Positions 58,279 through 64,000 of a DNA stretch of 64,000 nucleotides are shown piece by piece. Source of the DNA: Brachypodium distachyon (taxonomy: Eukaryota > Streptophyta > Magnoliopsida > Poales > Poaceae); assembly GCF_000005505.3 (NCBI RefSeq), contig NC_016134.3:31558150-31622149 (forward strand), in the 5' to 3' direction. Position 1 is the first letter of the stretch. Every line of letters begins with the position of its first letter. The position numbers were made by a program, and so were the translations under genes. The notes under the pieces were generated by a model. That model worked only from the letters and a program-made list of their open reading frames with translations. It was not told the origin of the DNA and searched no databases.

Positions 58279-58789
58279 GGCGATGCACTTAATTGCAGTA
58301 CAGTGGCGTGTGTTTAATGAAGCGGATGACTGATTAGTGAAGTGGCGGCTTGGTTATATCCGGAATTAACCGGCGCCGGCGGTTAAAGTTTGGGCCGAGC
58401 GGCGCCGGTTCGCGCGCGTGCATGCAAAGGCGGGCGGGCGGCGGTTAATTGGTTTCAGTTGCATGCATGCATCCGATCCGTTAATGGGCCATGCAACGAT
58501 CCAAACTGTGTGCCGTGAGACACATGCACGGCCAAAACGTAAGAGTAAAAATACTAAGTACGATCCTGCATGTACACATATTTAATTTGAAGTCGGCCTT
58601 CACTTGCTGATCATCCCGTCCACACTGTATCGGACGACCGTAAAGACCATATATACTTTTACACATTAAAGCTCGTATACTGTACACATTTTTTTTAACA
58701 CTTTCTCATGGTGTGTCCATAATGATTTTTTAGTTAATAACTCTCTCTGGTAGGCGATATGCATATTACATCACTAGTCCATGAACTCG

Positions 58790-59248
58790 GTAAAAATGAA
58801 CATTTTAGTCCACGAACTCAAAAAACGCACACTTAAACCTTTAAACTGGGACTACTGTGTCACTTTAGTCCAAAAAACGGTTTGGCGAGACTTAAACATG
58901 CCATGTGGCCGCCACAGGCTACTTCAATTTTCTCAGGATTTTTTTTTGCAAAATCATCATGCCCGAGCCACCCGCGAGGGGCAAGGCGGCCGCGCCCAAG
59001 CGGGGATCCTAGGCCCTAAGAACCACACCGTTGCCGCCGCCGTCTCGTCTAAGGTTGTTGTCAAGCCCACAACGCTCAATTTTGACGATAGGACGCCGGT
59101 GAAGGGGTCACCGAAGCTGACGTGGCGGCCACATGGTGTGTTTAAGCCTCGCCGAATGGTTTTTGGACTAAAGTAACACGGTAGTCCCAGTTTAGGGGTT
59201 TAAGTGTGCGTTTTCGGAATTCGTGGATTAAAGTGTTCATTTTTTTAT
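58790..59248. mobile_element. Long-TIR MITE between the proline-rich paralogues
   Basis: Inverted arms of about 110 bases: the left has AAACGCACACTTAAAC, AAACTGGGACTAC and ACTTTAGTCCAAAAA. The right has the reverse complements TTTTTGGACTAAAGT, GTAGTCCCAGTTT and GTTTAAGTGTGCGTTTT. The interior is GC-rich. No transposase and no resolved target duplication. Confidence 0.7.
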
Positions 59249-59930
59249 CTTGGAAGAAAATATGCTGGAAAAAGTGTCCTCATGCATGTGCGACTACCTG
59301 CACTGCACACGCGTGTGCATGCATGCATGGTTCCGATGCACGCTGTTAGTTTTGGGAGAGAACCAGCTAGCGCTAAATTAATCTCCCCTTCACCCTATTT
59401 CTTGGATTTTCTTTTGGCAAAAGTCGTTTTAATTATAAGCTAGCTCTTTAATTTGGAATAGATAAAACTACGCCTCTAGACCTTCCACAACGATTATTAG
59501 GTCATCAAATTTTATTCATTGAACTGAATTGAACTGATGTATGACAACCGATTAATTATATACTAGTACCAACAACAATATATATATCACATCCGATGGA
59601 CGACAACGATAAGTTACTGACGACCTTCAACCCAAAACATTTGTTGCATGCATTGTCTAGCTCGATCGATCAATCTTACAATTATGCAGAAAACATAATA
59701 GAATACTGAAAACGTAAGAGATATATATATACACACTACAATACCATCTCGTCCATTCCATGTCATTGCATGGCCGAAATATAATTACTAGTTACATCAC
59801 ACAACACAACACATATATCAAGTGTAAATTACATAAATTAACACAGTATATAGCTAGCCATATATAAAACCATGGCACCATAGACAGCGCCAACGGTATA
59901 GCTGTCTACACACACACAACACAATCCATA
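59249..59930. other. AT-rich spacer
   Basis: Between the long-TIR element and the 3' end of copy B. It should contain the copy B 3' UTR. Nothing else is seen. Confidence 0.5.
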
Positions 59931-60828
59931 TCACGCCATGGCGGCAGCACCAGCGCCAGCACCGCCGCCGGAAGGACCGTCGTCGCCGTTGTTGCGCCTC
60001 CCAGAAGCCGGGAAGTTGTTCTTGCACTTTTCTTTGTTCATCCCGTCTTCAAGGTGAGCGATGATCTCCGCTTTCTGGCCCAGATATTCCTCCATCAGCC
60101 TCCTCATCTGGGCCGTGACGAACACCGCATGCTTGGCCACGTTGGCCAGCCTCTTGATCTTCCCGTTCTGTTTGCCGATCTGTATATATATGCAATGCAA
60201 TTTGTTGGCGAACAGAAAATTTTGAAGCAAATGTGGGTTTGGGGGTTAATTTTGCGGTTTATGATTGATTAATTACCACGGCGAGGAATTTGTTGTAGGG
60301 AGGTCTGTTGTAGCAGAACTGGCGGATGGGTTTGGGAAGCTTCTTGCAGGCGTCTTCCCCGGCGTCCAGGATGAACCGCCGCATCTCCTCCATGTCCGGA
60401 GCCGCCGCGTGCACGTGGAATATTATTGGGTGCGCCGGCGGCGCCGGCGGTGGCGGCGCCGGCGGCTCCACCATGTTGCCGGCGCCGGGGACGACGACGG
60501 CTGGGAGGTCTTGCTCTTCTCCCCCGTCGTCCCAGAAGTTGAAGATCCCTCCGAGGAAGTCCTCGATGTCGGCTTGTTCGAACCCCATTGGATCCGGCTC
60601 CGGCTCCGGCGGGGGCAACTCCTCCTCCTCCTGCTGCGGCTGTTGGAGTTGTGGTTGCAGGGCTGGCGGCGGCGGCGCATCATGGTGATGAGGCGGCGCC
60701 GGCGCCGGAGCATCGACGGCGGCGGCATTGGGCGCCGCGGGTTGTTGTTGTTCGTCGTCGGCGTTGAGCTGTAGCCAGAGGTCGCAGAGGTCGGGCTCAT
60801 CGGCGCCGGCGTAGCTCCTGCCGTCCAT
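59931..60828 (-). CDS. Unrecognised proline-rich acidic protein, short paralogue (copy B)
   Basis: Exons 60277-60828 and 59931-60179 give 266 aa. The ATG at 60828 (MDGRSYAGADEPDLCDLWLQ) is preferred over one six codons upstream because the upstream codons have no similarity. The N-terminal half is Pro/Ala/Glu/Gln-rich. The block MRRFILDAGEDACKKLPKPI ... YNKFLAVV is spliced to IGKQNGKIKRLANVAKHAVF at the same place as in copy A. It ends DDGPSGGGAGAG, like copy A's DDGPSGGDW. It lacks copy A's cysteine motif and the GAFTHA region. Function unknown. A shared exon boundary and C-terminal motif make common descent likely. Confidence 0.75.
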
Positions 60829-61276
60829 GGCTCGTCGATCAATCAATCAACTTGCTCTCGAATTCTCGATCGATGCCGGCCGGTACGTGTCGATCTTGGT
60901 ATAAAAGCAAGCGGAAGGGGCGGGCGGCGGTTTGAGGAAATTTGGGATCGGCGTCTCTGGAGTATGTCTGGACGCGACGGTTGCATTGCATGGAGACGCT
61001 GCCGGTTCGCCTGCGTATTGCATCACGTGCGCGCGCGCGGCAGTTTGAACGGAGAAAGGCGCGCGCGGGGGAAGACTGAGGGCCCTTTCTTTTTTCTTTA
61101 GAACGCGCGGGAAATTAATTTGCATTTCCCTCTCTCTTTTGACCTCAAACAAAGTTCTGTAAATTAATGAACGGAAACAAATTACAAGATAAAACCAACC
61201 CTACAAATTCTGAGAGGGTTCCACACATCGTACTTTCACACGTGCATGACCAGAAATAATAATTTGTAATTATAAA
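60829..61276. other. 5' region of copy B
   Basis: Promoter and 5' UTR of the gene at 59931-60828. A TATA-like TATAC near 60897 on the minus strand is weak. No other gene. Confidence 0.45.
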
Positions 61277-62174
61277 TGTTGTAATAAAATAAAATTCTTA
61301 TAATATGGGTCGGACCATAATCCTACGTGGCGACCACTGAGTCAACAAACTTTAAAGATCGGTCAATTTACCAACAAGGCATGGTCATGCCAATTAGGCG
61401 TCGGTCAAAAGAATCAACGAGTCAAACCTCTCATGACATGGTCAAAGGGGAAGAGAAACTTGAGTAGGTGACAAGATCAACCCCTACTTTTTTCATTTGG
61501 TGCACACAAAAGTTTAAACCAAGAAGCACTTTTTACCATTTTGTCCCCACATTTTTTTTCTCTCTCAAAGGTAGCCATGGTCTTTTGTTATGAATCCTTA
61601 GGCTATAAATACTCCACATGGGGCCATGTACCATTCACTCTCAATTTGAATAAACTCAAGGGGAGAGGGTTAGAGCAACCTAAGAGGTCTGCTCTTGAGT
61701 GCTTGGGTCGAACCTAGTCTCGACACGACCTCGGGGACGCACCTTAGAAAGCCTAGTTTCGAGGTTCCGGGTCATCTAGTACGGCCTCGACTCGAAGTAA
61801 AGGGATCGGGTTAGAGTCTTGAGGGTATATCCTAACCTCGCTACTTGGGAAGACGAGTTCGCCCAAGTCTGAGGCGGCTCTAAAAGATCTCTCACTATAA
61901 GTGGCTTGGGAAGACGAGTTCGGCCCAAGCACTTGGCTAACGAATCCCTCGAAGCCTCTCCTAACATAGGACTAAGTCGTACCCGCAGGATCGACCGAAC
62001 CTATTCAAAAAATATCGACGTGTCAACTTATCAAGTGTACGAAGACCTTCGCTATAAGGCCGGCGTACACGCTCTACATACTATTCACGCACTTGTGCCA
62101 TCGAGCATTGGCATCTCTTACTCTTATTGTTTTCTAGGACAACAACAATAACTAACTATTTTCCTGCTTCAACA
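61277..62174. mobile_element. Probable solo LTR
   Basis: About 900 bp with TGTTG at the left and CAACA at the right, the usual short LTR inverted ends. An internal TATA box (GGCTATAAATACTCC at about 61601) lies mid-element, as at a U3/R border. No internal retroelement genes or second LTR lie in the window. Flanking 5-mers ATAAA and ATATC do not match perfectly, so the boundaries are tentative. Confidence 0.55.
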
Positions 62175-63492
62175 ATATCAGAAAAAATCAAATAAAGTTT
62201 CCGATGTTTTCCACTCCTACAAAAAACATACTTATTTCGATACGGAGGGAGTAGAAGTTGCTTGACCCATGGTACCAAGACCCCACTGATCGAGCTAGGA
62301 AATTAAGCACCCACTTTGATCATGTTGATTAAACATGTTTGCTATGCTTTGGAAAATAAATGCTAGGACTATTTAAGCTATATTAAAATTAAATAGCAGT
62401 GTAGACATTTTAGCCTATGTGGACGGATGTGTTGGTAGATGCATGTATACGGGGACTCACGCGGCTGCTTTACCACGTGGTTTCACTGCATTGTTTTTCT
62501 GGGGAAGCGCCGTGCTTGTGTCTCGGTATATATCCTAATCTGACGCTGTTAGCTAGTGCAAGTCAACACATTTGCGCGTAACCTCACATAGATGAGAGAT
62601 GCTTCCTTCTCATCTTCCCTGAGAGCCGGCAGGACGGACTGCATTAAGATCTCTTCTACCTTCCTTTACTGTTCATCCACATTTTAGTGGGCTACTTCAG
62701 TCCCCAGCGTCCGTACCGACAGGTCTTGCAGCTGGTTAGTGCTCTTTTAATATTCCAAGCTCAATCATATCCAGCGCTAGATCTCTATATATCTCACGTT
62801 CTGCCAATGTTTTGCTGTCTTAATCTGTGGTGTATGTTGCTCTTCTTTGAATGCTAGGCTGCTAGCTAGTAAAAAAATGGCGTATGTGGATGGATTAAGG
62901 CTTTGTTTTGAACCGGGACAGGGTTTATTGTCTCCGGCCCCTTAGATCCTCTCGTGTAATTTGGCCTAGATCCAGATATTCCAGCGCTTGGTTTTGACCA
63001 GATCTGATGCGGGACAGGAGTACTTTGCTGCTAATCCTGTCCTTTGTCTGCTGCTGCGGCTTAAATTAGCTTGGTCGAATCGAATTAATGCTGTGTGAAA
63101 AGGGACTACTCCAGTAGTATTTATCTGCAAAGAAACGTGTACACATTGGGCTGAAAGGGACCTCCTCCTGGTGGAACATCAGACCTCTTTAGTAATAATT
63201 TAATTTGTAATAATTGATGGTTGTGCGCATCTTAGTAGCATTTTATACACGATCCTTCTACTCCAAAAACTTTTGTTGGTTCTCAAACCTTCTACAATCT
63301 TACAGTAAAAGATATTAATACTTCACTACAAAAACATATTTAATAATAGATCTAGTGACCATGATAAGTTCACAATGTAGGAGTTGGTATTTTTTTTGCT
63401 ATAAAGTTACACATCTTATATTTTGGAGCCGAGGGAGTAGCATTTTCCATGTGCTTGTTCTAATTCGGAATTATTACGGTCATTTTTTAGGA
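62175..63492. other. Spacer upstream of the kinase gene
   Basis: AT-rich, with a Stowaway-like right end (ATACGGAGGGAGTA) at about 62239-62252 and another partial one (CCGAGGGAGTA) near 63430. No gene is supported. Confidence 0.5.
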
Positions 63493-64000
63493 ATGGCTGA
63501 TCATGCAAGGGAACTTGAGGCACTGGAGCGCATACTGAGTGATGATGCAGGCGCAGAACCAACAAGGCTAGCATATGGACTTATGAAATCCATCACAAAC
63601 GATTTTTCTCCATCTCGAGAAATTGGCAGCGGTGGGTTTGGAGTTGTTTACCTGGTATGGTTTGTTTTGTTCCTTCCTATTTGCAAATGCTAACTAATTA
63701 CTTAATTGTTACTCATATACATATATAGTTCCCCGGCTAACACAGTAAATTCAAAACAAAACAGGGAATTCTTCGGAAAGGAACTGTTGCTGTGAAGAAG
63801 CTTACCATGTCGCCGACTTTCTCTGATGACCTATTTCTGGATGAGGTTCGATGTTTAATGAGAACAAAGCACAAAAACATAGTAAGATTTCTCGGCTACT
63901 GTTCAGATACACAAGGAGAACTGATAGAACACAATGGAAGGAAAATTATGGCAGAGGTACGACAAAGATTGCTCTGCTTTGAGTATGTTCCAAATGGAAG
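63493..64000 (+). CDS. Protein kinase, 5' part only (receptor-like cytoplasmic kinase type)
   Basis: Exon 1 is 63493-63654 and exon 2 begins at 63765 and runs off the window. The first 35 residues (MADHARELEALERILSDDAG ...) carry no signal peptide or transmembrane segment. The kinase domain then starts with the glycine loop IGSGGFGVVY and the ATP lysine in VAVKKL. The alpha-C helix follows (DEVRCLMRTKHKNIVRFLGY), then LLCFEYVPNG at the hinge. The order and spacing match plant RLK/Pelle kinases without an extracellular domain, a large grass group. The catalytic loop and activation segment lie outside the window, so activity cannot be judged. Confidence 0.88.

Overview
This is a nuclear genomic window from a monocot grass. 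The clues are GC-rich coding exons next to AT-rich introns and spacers, many Stowaway-type MITEs with CTCCCTCCG-like ends, a CACTA element, LINE fragments, and grass-style proteins rich in Pro, Gly and Ala. I cannot name the species. No bacterial, organellar or viral genes, tRNA, rRNA or CRISPR were seen.

Layout. 1-3404 (+): 5'-truncated MORN-repeat PIP5K. 4052-13900 (-): a decayed tandem array of three RING-H2 genes. Copies 1 and 3 are intact. Copy 2 is a pseudogene split by a 1.9-kb CACTA element. Comparing the copies reveals empty sites for a LINE and a 0.9-kb TIR element. 15184-16981 (+): RPB5-family RNA polymerase subunit of the NRPE5 (Pol V) type. 17511-19007 (-): family-1 UDP-glycosyltransferase. 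19710-21869 (-): RING protein with a long acidic tail plus a broken tandem copy. 22668-25864 (-): stand-alone GIY-YIG nuclease-domain protein in three exons. 26454-31308 (-): RED/IK (SMU2-like) splicing factor in 11 exons, one intron starting with GC. 32816-39517 (+): two tandem, divergent NAC-domain genes whose promoters were duplicated with them. 40272-48420 (-): peroxisomal long-chain acyl-CoA synthetase in 23 exons with PTS2 and PTS1-like signals. 48577-50180: minisatellite of about 85 bp interrupted by a foldback element. 50738-53294 (+): heavy-metal-associated isoprenylated plant protein. 56325-60828 (-): two related, unrecognised proline-rich acidic proteins separated by a long-TIR element. 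61277-62174: probable solo LTR. 63493-64000 (+): 5' part of a protein kinase gene.

The genes are ordinary independent plant genes, not an operon or a single pathway. What stands out is local tandem duplication (RING-H2 x3, acidic RING x2, NAC x2, unknown proline-rich x2) followed by decay and transposon insertion. Multi-exon models were built by hand from GT/AG (once GC/AG) sites, reading-frame continuity and family similarity. Summed coding lengths are divisible by three for every complete model, but no transcript data were available.
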